Source of the DNA: Sphingopyxis panaciterrulae
GTDB lineage: Bacteria > Pseudomonadota > Alphaproteobacteria > Sphingomonadales > Sphingomonadaceae
Length of the DNA stretch: 64,000 nt
Reading direction: 5' to 3'
NCBI RefSeq assembly: GCF_014199295.1
Contig: NZ_JACIJH010000003.1
Coordinates: forward strand, 124,001-188,000
The notes beneath the pieces are model-generated. The model made no database searches. It was not told the DNA's origin and worked only from the letters and a program-made list of their open reading frames with translations. Shown here in pieces: positions 8,593 to 16,471 of this stretch (the first letter of the stretch is position 1; every line of letters begins with the position of its first letter). The position numbers and the translations under genes were made by a program.

Positions 8593-9216
8593 ATGCGCGG
8601 ATTCACCCTTCCCCTGCCCAAGGCTTGTGCCCTGCTGCTCCTGCTCGGCGGGTTCGGCAACGCGGCAACCGCCTCTGCGGCGGACGCGGGCCTATCGGCG
8701 CTCGGCGCGGGCTATACGGCGCATGACGCACCGCTCGGCGATCCGACCGAGTTGCGGATCGACCTGCGCGGCGAAGTTCCGGCGCGTTGCCGGATGGCGT
8801 CGCCGCCGGTGTTGGGACAGCGACTGGACTTCAATCGCGCCGGCGATGTCGAGGCCCGCTTCGGGCTCGATTGCAACGCGCCATTCTTGCTGCGCGTGCG
8901 GTCGAACGAAGGCGCCTTTGCCGCCGAGCAGATGCGCGAAGGAATTGCGGACCGTATCGCCTATGACGTCGCGATCGACGTGAACACCGATGCGGGCCCC
9001 AATGCCCTCGGCTGGTGCGGCGCCGACCAGTTGACCGACCAGCCGCACGGACGCTGCGTGTTCGGGACGGGGGACGGATGGTCGTCGGGCGACGCCACCG
9101 CGATCAACCGCACCGGAACGATGCGCCTGCGCTGGAACGCACCCGGCGAAGGGGATGAACCCGTGCTGGGCCGCTATCGCGACACCATCGTCGTCGAACT
9201 GGCGGTGCGTGCATGA
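8593..9216 (+). CDS. Minor pilus subunit, spore-coat-U-like
   Basis: A 207-residue secreted protein. The ATG at 8593 gives a clean signal peptide (residues 1-29, LLLLLGGFGNAATASA). The frame also opens at 8503, but that start would put the strong hairpin 8514-8549 inside the coding region and add a charged, non-secretory N-terminus, so I prefer 8593. The mature part has four cysteines (RCRM, LDCNAP, WCGAD, RCVFG) and a terminal strand RDTIVVELAV like the neighbouring pilins. Within the fibre it is probably a low-copy subunit. Confidence 0.72.
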   Translation: MRGFTLPLPKACALLLLLGGFGNAATASAADAGLSALGAGYTAHDAPLGDPTELRIDLRGEVPARCRMASPPVLGQRLDFNRAGDVEARFGLDCNAPFLLRVRSNEGAFAAEQMREGIADRIAYDVAIDVNTDAGPNALGWCGADQLTDQPHGRCVFGTGDGWSSGDATAINRTGTMRLRWNAPGEGDEPVLGRYRDTIVVELAVRA

Positions 9217-9311
9217 CAGACAAATATTCATTCGCCGATGTCATGATGGCACGCGGCGACCCGCCCTCATCGCTCACCCTCCGCCCTGCGGACGAGTTTT
9301 AGGAGAAGATC

Positions 9312-9848
9312 GTGAGAATCACCCTGCTTAGCGCGTTCCTGGTGGGCGCCTCCGCCTTTGCGGTTCCCGCATCGGCGCAGAATGTGGACAGCAAGACGCT
9401 GATCGTTCAGTCGACCATCCCGTCCTATTGTTCGGAACTGGGGATGCAGGACGAAACGCTCGACCTGGGCAACCTGACCGGTACGACCGGCCAGTTGGTG
9501 ACCGAGTTCGCGCAGAACGACACGCTGACGCTGGAGACCGGCTTTTATTGCAACGCGCCGTCGACGGTGAAGATCGTGGCCGAGCCGCTGCGGCACGATA
9601 CCGTCACGACGGTGGCCGATTTCACGTCCTTCACCAATCGCGTCGACTATACCGCCTCGCTCAAGTGGAACGACCAGGATCTTCCCGTTGTCAGCACCGA
9701 CAGCGATGGCGCGGAATTCAACATCACGCAGGCCAATATCGGGGATATGGAACTGAAGATTTCCGACCCGACCGTAGCCGACAATCTGCGCCCCATCGCC
9801 GGCGGCTACGCCGGTCTGGTTCGCCTCACCATTTCGCTCGCGCAGTGA
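9312..9848 (+). CDS. Spore-coat-U-domain pilin subunit
   Basis: A 178-residue secreted protein starting at GTG 9312, 4 bp after the AGGAGAAG at 9301-9308. Signal peptide residues 1-22 end ASAFAVPASA. The mature chain has Cys in PSYCSELG and FYCNAPS, the two-cysteine SCPU signature, and closes with GGYAGLVRLTISLAQ, the strand used for subunit exchange. It is the third of five subunit genes before the chaperone. Confidence 0.78.
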   Translation: MRITLLSAFLVGASAFAVPASAQNVDSKTLIVQSTIPSYCSELGMQDETLDLGNLTGTTGQLVTEFAQNDTLTLETGFYCNAPSTVKIVAEPLRHDTVTTVADFTSFTNRVDYTASLKWNDQDLPVVSTDSDGAEFNITQANIGDMELKISDPTVADNLRPIAGGYAGLVRLTISLAQ

Positions 9849-9876
9849 TTCTGGCTCAAATACGGGAGTGACGATA

Positions 9877-10458
9877 ATGTTTCATCGCCGCAAATTGTTG
9901 ATGGCCGGGATCGCAGCCTTGGCTGTGCCGGGTATCGCCCATGCGGACAGCGTATCGCAGCAGATCGACATCGACGCGACCGTGGACGGTGCCTGCGGCA
10001 TGGGCACGCCGGTCAGCGACGAAATCGACGTCGGCGACCTGAGCGGTCCCGACGGGACGCTCGACGGCAGCCTGACCGGCGCAATGGTGCAGGGCAACAG
10101 CACGATCATCGCCGACGCCTGGTGCAATACGTCGCACAAGCTGACGATGACGGCGACCCCGATGGAGCTGCAAAATCTGCCGGCCTATGCCCAGCCTGCC
10201 TATATGGCGCGCAAGGTGACCTATGACGCAACATTGATCGGTTGGTCGTCGCCTCTTGGCGTGCGGCCGCACAACGGAGGGGACCTGGCGTTTCTTCCTC
10301 CGGTCGCCGGCGCCCACGCCGCCCCGGCGCCCGGACTGGAACTTCAGATTTCCGCGCTGGAAACTTTGAACCAGAACAACGTGGAGCAGTCCGACCTGAT
10401 GCTGGAGGTCGGCGAGTATCGCGGAACCGTGACCATCACGCTGGCGACGAACCCATGA
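9877..10458 (+). CDS. Spore-coat-U-domain pilin subunit
   Basis: A 193-residue secreted protein. ATG 9877 follows GGGAG with 8-nt spacing and starts a basic signal peptide (MFHRRKLLMAG...IAHA). Paired cysteines occur in GACGMG and AWCNTSH, and the last strand is YRGTVTITLATNP. A Pro/Ala-rich insertion near residues 125-150 distinguishes it from its neighbours. Its stop overlaps an ATG in the frame of the next gene, but the better start of that gene is at 10509. Confidence 0.77.
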   Translation: MFHRRKLLMAGIAALAVPGIAHADSVSQQIDIDATVDGACGMGTPVSDEIDVGDLSGPDGTLDGSLTGAMVQGNSTIIADAWCNTSHKLTMTATPMELQNLPAYAQPAYMARKVTYDATLIGWSSPLGVRPHNGGDLAFLPPVAGAHAAPAPGLELQISALETLNQNNVEQSDLMLEVGEYRGTVTITLATNP

Positions 10459-10508
10459 CCCGGTTGTCGCGCCATCATTCCATCGAAACCCATGGGGGAC
10501 TATCCGTC

Positions 10509-11183
10509 ATGAAATCCATCCTTTCCCTTTTCGGCGTCGCGGCGCTTGCGGCCTCGTCCGCGCCGGCCCTGGCCCAGACGGTGGCCCAAACCACCGACGA
10601 CGCGGCAGTCGACGTCATCGGCAATGCCGAAGCGATCTGCAGCCTGCCGACGAGCTGGACCTTCATATCGGCCGCCGGCCCCGCGAACGCCGGGCAATTT
10701 TCCGGTAATACCTGGACGATCCCGTCAACGGCGCTCGCCAGCCCCGACGGTACAGCGGTGGACACGACCACCGCCTATGCGATCCGCGTCCGCGGTGCCG
10801 CGATGTGCAACACCAGCCATGAGATCATGATCACGAGCCAGAATGGCGGCCTCGTGAACACGACCTACGCGGGGGCCTCGCCGCCGCCGCTGCCCGCCGG
10901 TTTCACCTGGAAGCGGAACATGGTGTACAGCGCCCAGTGGCAGGACGATGTTACCCCGGGCACCAGCAACAATCCGACACCGATCGGCGCCAATGGATGG
11001 GGCATCGTGAACTGGATGCCGCAAAGCGCGGGCGCCAGCGACACCTACATCCACACCGTCCAGCCTCCGGGCAATCGCAATTTCGATGTCAAGATGAGCG
11101 TGCGACGCGACGGCGCGTCCGGACCGTTGCTGGCCGGACTCTATCAGGACGTGATTACCGTCACGCTTCAGCCGCTGTCATGA
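10509..11183 (+). CDS. Pilin-like subunit of the chaperone-usher locus
   Basis: A 224-residue secreted protein. ATG 10509 follows a run of G (ATGGGGGA) and gives signal peptide MKSILSLFGVAALAASSAPALA. An upstream ATG at 10455 would add an unlikely basic leader. The mature chain has cysteines in EAICSLP and AAMCNTS, spaced as in its neighbours, and ends in LYQDVITVTLQPLS. A long central region rich in Asn, Thr and Pro (about residues 120-185) makes it the most divergent subunit before the chaperone. Confidence 0.7.
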   Translation: MKSILSLFGVAALAASSAPALAQTVAQTTDDAAVDVIGNAEAICSLPTSWTFISAAGPANAGQFSGNTWTIPSTALASPDGTAVDTTTAYAIRVRGAAMCNTSHEIMITSQNGGLVNTTYAGASPPPLPAGFTWKRNMVYSAQWQDDVTPGTSNNPTPIGANGWGIVNWMPQSAGASDTYIHTVQPPGNRNFDVKMSVRRDGASGPLLAGLYQDVITVTLQPLS

Positions 11184-11231
11184 CGATGGCTCCACCGTGG
11201 CACTGGAGCAACGGATAACGAGATGATCCAG

Positions 11232-11257
11232 GCAGGCGCCGGCTATCCGGCGCCTGC
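11232..11257 (+). other. Intercistronic hairpin before the chaperone gene
   Basis: A perfect 11-bp stem GCAGGCGCCGG / CCGGCGCCTGC with loop CTAT lies 48 bp after the last subunit gene and 48 bp before the chaperone start. No T-run follows closely, so mRNA stabilisation or processing is as likely as termination. It is the second strong hairpin within this operon. Confidence 0.55.
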
Positions 11258-11304
11258 TGCAATATTTGCGCCGCATCTCTGGCGGCGCCTTGTCTGGGGG
11301 CGAC

Positions 11305-12096
11305 ATGTTGAAGTCGAAGTTTTCCGTCTTCGCCGCGTTGGCGATGCTGATGAGCCTGTTTTCCGTCGCAGCGCATGCCGCGATGACCGTCCAGCCCGTC
11401 ATTCTCGACCTGAAGATGGCGGGACGCGACATGGGCGGACAGATCCGGGTCCAGAATACCGGCACCACCCCTTTGCCGGTCGAGATCCGGCTGGTCGAGG
11501 CGGAATTGCTGCCCGATACGGTCAAGGCGTCCGACCGCCCGACCGACGACCTGATCGCCCTTCCGACGCAGGCGATCATCCCGCCGGGCGCGACCCAGGC
11601 CTTTCGCATCCAGTATATCGGCGATCCGGAAGTCGACCACAGCCGGCATTATTATGCCGAGGTCGCACAATTGCCGGTCGAGATTCCGGGCGGCCAGTCG
11701 ACGATCCAGATCCTCTATAATTTCCAGGCGATGGTCAATGTCGCGTCGATCACCGCGGGCGCCCCGGACCTGAGCGTGGAAAGTGCGGAAATCGTGCGCC
11801 CTGATCAGCCTGCTGGCGCCGCACCCGACGCCCCGCCTCCGCCGGCGCGCATCGCCTTCACCGTCCACAACGCCGGACGGAATTATGGCTATCTCAGCAG
11901 CGGTTCGCTGACGCTGGTGCAGCGCGATGCGGCGGGCAAGGAAATGTTTCGCCGCACGCTGGGTGACAGCGATGTCCAGCAGATGATCGGCTTTGGCCTG
12001 GTGGGACCCGAAACCAGCCGTAAATTCATCGCCCCCATCGATCTGGAAAGCCCGGACGGCACCGCGGAAGTGATCCTGTCCGGCCGCGGACGGTGA
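11305..12096 (+). CDS. Periplasmic pilus chaperone (PapD/CsuC-like)
   Basis: A 263-residue periplasmic chaperone that should hold unfolded pilins by donor-strand complementation and pass them to the usher. ATG 11305 after GGGGG gives signal peptide ending SVAAHA. The N-terminal Ig-like domain starts MTVQPVILDL and contains the PapD-type edge strand QIRVQNTGTTPLPVEIRL and QAFRIQYIG. A Pro/Ala linker (about residues 170-190) leads to the second domain. It lies directly before the usher with a 7-bp gap. Confidence 0.87.
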   Translation: MLKSKFSVFAALAMLMSLFSVAAHAAMTVQPVILDLKMAGRDMGGQIRVQNTGTTPLPVEIRLVEAELLPDTVKASDRPTDDLIALPTQAIIPPGATQAFRIQYIGDPEVDHSRHYYAEVAQLPVEIPGGQSTIQILYNFQAMVNVASITAGAPDLSVESAEIVRPDQPAGAAPDAPPPPARIAFTVHNAGRNYGYLSSGSLTLVQRDAAGKEMFRRTLGDSDVQQMIGFGLVGPETSRKFIAPIDLESPDGTAEVILSGRGR

Positions 12097-12103
12097 GCAA
12101 AAA

Positions 12104-14800
12104 GTGCGGGGGGCACGAAAACAGGGTTGGGCACTCGGGGTCTGCACCGTCGCCGTTGCGGCCGCCATGGCGTGGAGTTCTCAGGCGCTGGCGTGGGATG
12201 GCCCTGCTGACGGCCTGACTCCACGCGCGGCGCTTTCGCCCGGCATCCGTTCCTGGCAGGCGCCCCGCGATGCCGCACCGCGCCCCCGCTGCATTCCGCG
12301 CCCGCTATCCGTCTGTGCGATGATTCGCGGCTACAGCGGGCTGGGCGCGGTTCTCGATCAGGCCGAGGAAGTACCGGCGCCCACAACCGCCGCATCCCCT
12401 GCCCCCGAACCGCCGCAGCAAGCGGCTCCGGCCGCAGCACCGCCACCCGCAGACGAACCGCGGCTGAACCGTACCGGCCGCACCATGACGATCGTCGTGC
12501 CGGTGAAGGACGGCCCGCGGATGCTGGGCGATGTCGATGCCCAGATCACCCCCGATGACGCTCTCTTGCTATCGGTAGAAGGCCTGGCCACGCTGCTGTC
12601 GCGACAATTGTCCACCGATAAGCTGGCCGAGTTGCGCAGCACGCCGGCACAGGACGGCTTCGCTCCCCTCGCCGCCTTCGAGCGACTGGGACTGCCGTTG
12701 CAGTTCGACAAGCGCTCGCTCGAACTGACGCTGACGATCGCGACGCAGGATCGCGCGCTGCGCTCGATAGGCATCGCCGCCCGCGATCGCGACACGATCG
12801 GCGAATTCGCCGCGCCCGAGGACTTTTCCGCCTATGTGAATATCCGCGGCTCGCTCGACTATATCCACAAGGGTAGCAACACCGGCTTCGACGACCCCTT
12901 CTTCCTGTTCGACGGCGCCGCACGGCTGGGCGGGGTCGTGCTCGAATCCGAAGGGCAATGGGACGGCCGCGACAAGCGCTTCCGACGCACTGGGTCGCGG
13001 CTCGTCTACGACGATGCCAAGCGCCTCATCCGCTGGACGGCGGGCGATGTGTCGTCACAGAACCGCGGGTTCCAGGGTTCGATGGACCTGGCCGGGCTCG
13101 GCCTGACGCGCAGCTATGCCCTGCTCGACCCGCAGCGTAGCGTCACGCCGCGCGGCGGGCGCACCTTCTCGCTCGATCGCGACGCGACGGTCGAGGCGAT
13201 CGTCAACGGGCGCATGGTACGAACGATGCGGCTCCAGCCCGGCACCTACAATGTCAGCGACTTTCCTTTCGCGCAGGGCGGCAATGACGTCGAACTGGTG
13301 ATCACCGACGACACCGGCCGGCGCGACGTCATTTCCTTCACCATGTTCATCGAACGCAGCCAGCTCGCGGCGGGATTGTCCGAATATTCACTGAACGTCG
13401 GGGTACTCGAAACCCGCAGCCGCGGAATCGATTATAGCAACGACATCGCACTTTCGGGCTTCTATCGCCGCGGTCTGTCCGACCGGCTGACGCTCGGCGG
13501 CAATTTTCAATATGCCAACAAGGCCTATCTGGTGGGCAGCGAAATCGTCCTCGGCACCGACTGGGGCACGATCGGCGGCGATGTCGCATTCAGCCACCTT
13601 CCCGCCGGCGGCAACGGCTGGGCGGCCAATTTCTCGCTCGAGCGCGTGACCCAGGGCACCGCCAACGGATCGTCGCTAATCGCGACGGTCGAGGCGCGCA
13701 GCCGCCGGTTCGGCGCGGTCGGGCAGCTCGCGCCCGACAATCCCTATCAATACAATGCGATGATCAGCTACAACAAGTCGATCGACGAAGGGTCCTTCGT
13801 CGGCGTTCAGGCGCGCTATGCCCACGCCCGCCGCGGTTTCGCCAATGAACGTTCGGTCCGGCTCAGCTATGGCCGGCGCCTCGACCGCGCGACCAACCTG
13901 GTTTTCGACGCCGAATGGAGCCGCGGCATCCGCGGCGACGACAAGAGCTTTCGCATTTCGCTCGTCCGGCGCTTCGGTATCCGTTCCTCGGCCCGCGCCG
14001 AATATGACAGCAGCAACGATCGCGTCCGCCTGGGCTATCAGAGTTCGGGCGGTTATGGGGTCGGCGCGTGGAGCGGGTCGGCGAACGTCGATATCGGCCC
14101 CGACACGCGCAGCCTCAACGCCAATGGCAGCTATGTCGCGAACCGCGCCGACCTCAGCCTCGCACATACGACCGCCTATTCGACGCAGACCGACAGCATC
14201 AGCGACCAGCGCACGTCGCTGCGCGTCGCGTCCTCGCTGGCCTTTGCCGGCGGTTCCTTTGCGGTCGGCCGGCCGATCAGCGACGGCTTCGCGATCATCC
14301 GGCCCTATAAGAGCGGCCAGGGCCTGAAAGTGGAGGTCGAACAATCGCAGGGCAGCTATCAGGCACGCTCGGGCACGTTCGGCCCAGCCCTCTATCCGCA
14401 GATCGGGTCCTATTCGCCGCGCACGCTGGTCTATGACGTTCCCAATGCCTCGGCGGGACTGGATATCGGCACCGGGTCGCTGCGAGTGCTGCCACCTTAT
14501 CGCGCCGGCTATGTGGTGAGCGTCGGGTCGGACTATAATGTCATGGCCATCGGGCAGTTGACGGCGCCAAACGGAGAGCCGCTGGAACTGCGCGTCGGCT
14601 ATGCGACCGAGATCGGCGGCGATCGCCGCGTCGAATTGTTCACCAACCGCCAGGGCAAGTTCGCGATCAGCGGGGTCAAGGCGGGACGCTGGCGCATCGA
14701 GATGTCCGGAACGCCGCCGATCGTCTATGAACTGGACATCGCGGAAACGGATTCGGGCATCGCCCGCGTGGGCACGATCACCCCGACGGACGAGAGGTAA
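12104..14800 (+). CDS. Outer-membrane usher (fimbrial biogenesis, CsuD-like)
   Basis: An 898-residue outer-membrane pore that assembles and secretes the fibre. It starts at GTG 12104, with a secretion signal over about residues 1-30 (MAWSSQALA). A Pro/Ala-rich stretch near residues 85-115 precedes the usher N-terminal domain. The barrel and plug include DRDATVEAIVNGRMV, GTYNVSDFPFAQGGNDVELV and repeated FxYANKAY-type strands. The C-terminal domain (GKFAISGVKAGRWRIEM) resembles the usher plug/CTD2 fold. Length fits the archaic usher family. Confidence 0.87.
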   Translation: MRGARKQGWALGVCTVAVAAAMAWSSQALAWDGPADGLTPRAALSPGIRSWQAPRDAAPRPRCIPRPLSVCAMIRGYSGLGAVLDQAEEVPAPTTAASPAPEPPQQAAPAAAPPPADEPRLNRTGRTMTIVVPVKDGPRMLGDVDAQITPDDALLLSVEGLATLLSRQLSTDKLAELRSTPAQDGFAPLAAFERLGLPLQFDKRSLELTLTIATQDRALRSIGIAARDRDTIGEFAAPEDFSAYVNIRGSLDYIHKGSNTGFDDPFFLFDGAARLGGVVLESEGQWDGRDKRFRRTGSRLVYDDAKRLIRWTAGDVSSQNRGFQGSMDLAGLGLTRSYALLDPQRSVTPRGGRTFSLDRDATVEAIVNGRMVRTMRLQPGTYNVSDFPFAQGGNDVELVITDDTGRRDVISFTMFIERSQLAAGLSEYSLNVGVLETRSRGIDYSNDIALSGFYRRGLSDRLTLGGNFQYANKAYLVGSEIVLGTDWGTIGGDVAFSHLPAGGNGWAANFSLERVTQGTANGSSLIATVEARSRRFGAVGQLAPDNPYQYNAMISYNKSIDEGSFVGVQARYAHARRGFANERSVRLSYGRRLDRATNLVFDAEWSRGIRGDDKSFRISLVRRFGIRSSARAEYDSSNDRVRLGYQSSGGYGVGAWSGSANVDIGPDTRSLNANGSYVANRADLSLAHTTAYSTQTDSISDQRTSLRVASSLAFAGGSFAVGRPISDGFAIIRPYKSGQGLKVEVEQSQGSYQARSGTFGPALYPQIGSYSPRTLVYDVPNASAGLDIGTGSLRVLPPYRAGYVVSVGSDYNVMAIGQLTAPNGEPLELRVGYATEIGGDRRVELFTNRQGKFAISGVKAGRWRIEMSGTPPIVYELDIAETDSGIARVGTITPTDER

Positions 14801-14805
14801 ATGGC

Positions 14806-15723
14806 GTGAAGAAGTTGATGATGACCTTGTCGCTCGCCGCCGCGCCGGCGGCCTTCTGCGCCCCGGCGGCCGCCCAATGCGTGACGATCGATCCGGTGGT
14901 CGTGCCCGATCTGCGCATCGATCCGCTCGATGCGACCGGACCGGCCCAGGTGATGCAGCCGACGATGCTGAATTTCCGGCGCACCGGGTCCGACACCGCG
15001 GCGCCGCTGACCGTCATCTATCAAATCCTGGACGAGGATTCGACAGTCCAGTCGCGGGTCGGGGCGAGCGCCGGCCCGCAGATCGAATGGCGCAGCAACG
15101 ATTCGGGAAACAATATCGCCGCGTCGCGCAGCGAAGCCTATGCGCTGCTGCGTTCGGCCAAGGTGACGCTCGACCCGACCGAGGCGAGCAAGCAGAGCGG
15201 CCTGCGCCTGTTCCTGACCAATTTGCGCGAGGATCTTCCGGCGGGGGTCTATCGCGAGCAGTTCACCTTGCGCTATTGGTGCGATGCCACCGAATTGTCG
15301 ATGCCCTATGAATCGCCCGGTATCGTGACCGTGACGGTTCAGGTTCCCAACGTGCTGAGCGCCAATATCGCCGGCGCCTCATCTCATGGCGAGATCGACT
15401 TCCTCGATTTCGCGGCCCGGTCGCGGTCGCTCGCCGTTTCGGTTCGCAGCACCGGCCGCTATGCGGTGACGGCGCGGAGCCTGAACGGAAGCGCAATGGT
15501 GCGTGAAGGCAGCGGCGGCGCATCCGGCGCGGACCGGATCGCCTATGAAGTCCGCTTCGGCGGCCAGCCACTGACGCTCGGTTCAGAAGCAGGGTTCGTC
15601 AATCCGCGGGCGGGGCTCGGCGGCGAGCAAATCCCGCTGGAGGTCGAGGTGGAGGATGTATCGGACAAGCGCGCCGGCACCTATGCCGACACGCTGATCC
15701 TGACCCTGGCGCCGGTCGCCTAA
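14806..15723 (+). CDS. Two-domain tip adhesin, spore-coat-U C-terminal domain (CsuE-like)
   Basis: A 305-residue secreted protein, last gene of the operon. The GTG at 14806 follows GAGAGG; signal peptide residues 1-23 end PAAAQ. Residues about 25-170 form a distinct N-terminal domain, the presumed receptor or surface-binding part. Residues about 175-305 resemble the SCPU pilin domain and end in DTLILTLAPVA. Position after the usher and the two-domain layout match the tip subunit of Csu-type pili. The ligand is unknown. Its stop codon overlaps that of the convergent gene by 3-4 bp. Confidence 0.78.
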   Translation: MKKLMMTLSLAAAPAAFCAPAAAQCVTIDPVVVPDLRIDPLDATGPAQVMQPTMLNFRRTGSDTAAPLTVIYQILDEDSTVQSRVGASAGPQIEWRSNDSGNNIAASRSEAYALLRSAKVTLDPTEASKQSGLRLFLTNLREDLPAGVYREQFTLRYWCDATELSMPYESPGIVTVTVQVPNVLSANIAGASSHGEIDFLDFAARSRSLAVSVRSTGRYAVTARSLNGSAMVREGSGGASGADRIAYEVRFGGQPLTLGSEAGFVNPRAGLGGEQIPLEVEVEDVSDKRAGTYADTLILTLAPVA

Positions 15724-16142
15724 TATTTGGCTTCGATGCGCAAGCCGAGATGGCTGAGCTTTTCGGGATCGCTCCCGACGTCGATGGCAAGTTGCCGGAC
15801 ATGGAATCCCGGCCGGTCCGAATCGGACAACACGGTTTCGCCGCTGTCCGACAGCGGAATGCGATTGGCGTCGATCACGATCGCCGCGTCGGGCACGTCG
15901 GTCGGATGCTGAAGGATCACGCGATAGCCGCGCGGCGCGTTGCACAATTCCTCCGTCACGCCGAGATCGACCGTGCCGCCGGTTGACACTGCTCCGATCT
16001 GGGGGAACCAGCCAACGTTGCAATAGACCGGAACATGCGCCCGCAGGTGAATGGTCTTGCTGATCTGCCCCGTCGATGCCGGGGTCGCCAGCGTCGTGGC
16101 GGCAAGCGCGGCCACCGCAGCAAATCCTTCGTTCAAAAACAT
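15720..16142 (-). CDS. Orphan secreted pilin-like protein, opposite strand
   Basis: A 140-residue secreted protein convergent with the adhesin; stop codons overlap. ATG 16142 after GCGGAG gives signal peptide MFLNEGFAAVAALAATTLATPAST. Two cysteines (VYCNVG, ELCNAP) and alternating strands resemble the SCPU subunits, but the chain is shorter and the typical final strand is replaced by LSHLGLRIEAKY. It may be an extra subunit expressed separately from the operon, or an anti-assembly or stop subunit. The frame extends to 16319 without support. Confidence 0.65.
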   Translation of the reverse strand: MFLNEGFAAVAALAATTLATPASTGQISKTIHLRAHVPVYCNVGWFPQIGAVSTGGTVDLGVTEELCNAPRGYRVILQHPTDVPDAAIVIDANRIPLSDSGETVLSDSDRPGFHVRQLAIDVGSDPEKLSHLGLRIEAKY

Positions 16143-16471
16143 GGGCGTGGCTCCGCTTTCATTCGAGGCTCCTTTCTCTAATAGACAATCGTTAATAAGC
16201 GGTTCGAACGCGGGCTTTTCCGAAGACCCCGAATATCCATCGCCTATCTGCCTGGAATTCCCGGCACTTCTCTGCACCTGGTACGAGGAGATGCTTGAAT
16301 TCCCAAAGCGCTCTCCCATCCCGAATGGTCGGTTTCTGGCCGGACGACGGTCCCGGCGCTGTTCCGAAACCGGTCACACCCTGCGCGAAAAGTAACGGGG
16401 TTTCGGATACAAGAACCTATTGCGGCCCACGCTGGAGTTAATGTAGAACTCGTGGTGTGGGGGATGACATT
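16143..16471. promoter_or_regulatory. Divergent regulatory region with inverted repeat at 16363-16407
   Basis: The 329-bp gap between the orphan pilin and the regulator gene holds no convincing gene. A perfect 9-bp inverted repeat TCCGAAACC (16363-16371) / GGTTTCGGA (16399-16407), 36 bp start to start, lies 64 bp before the regulator start. It may be an operator for the regulator gene. Confidence 0.4.
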
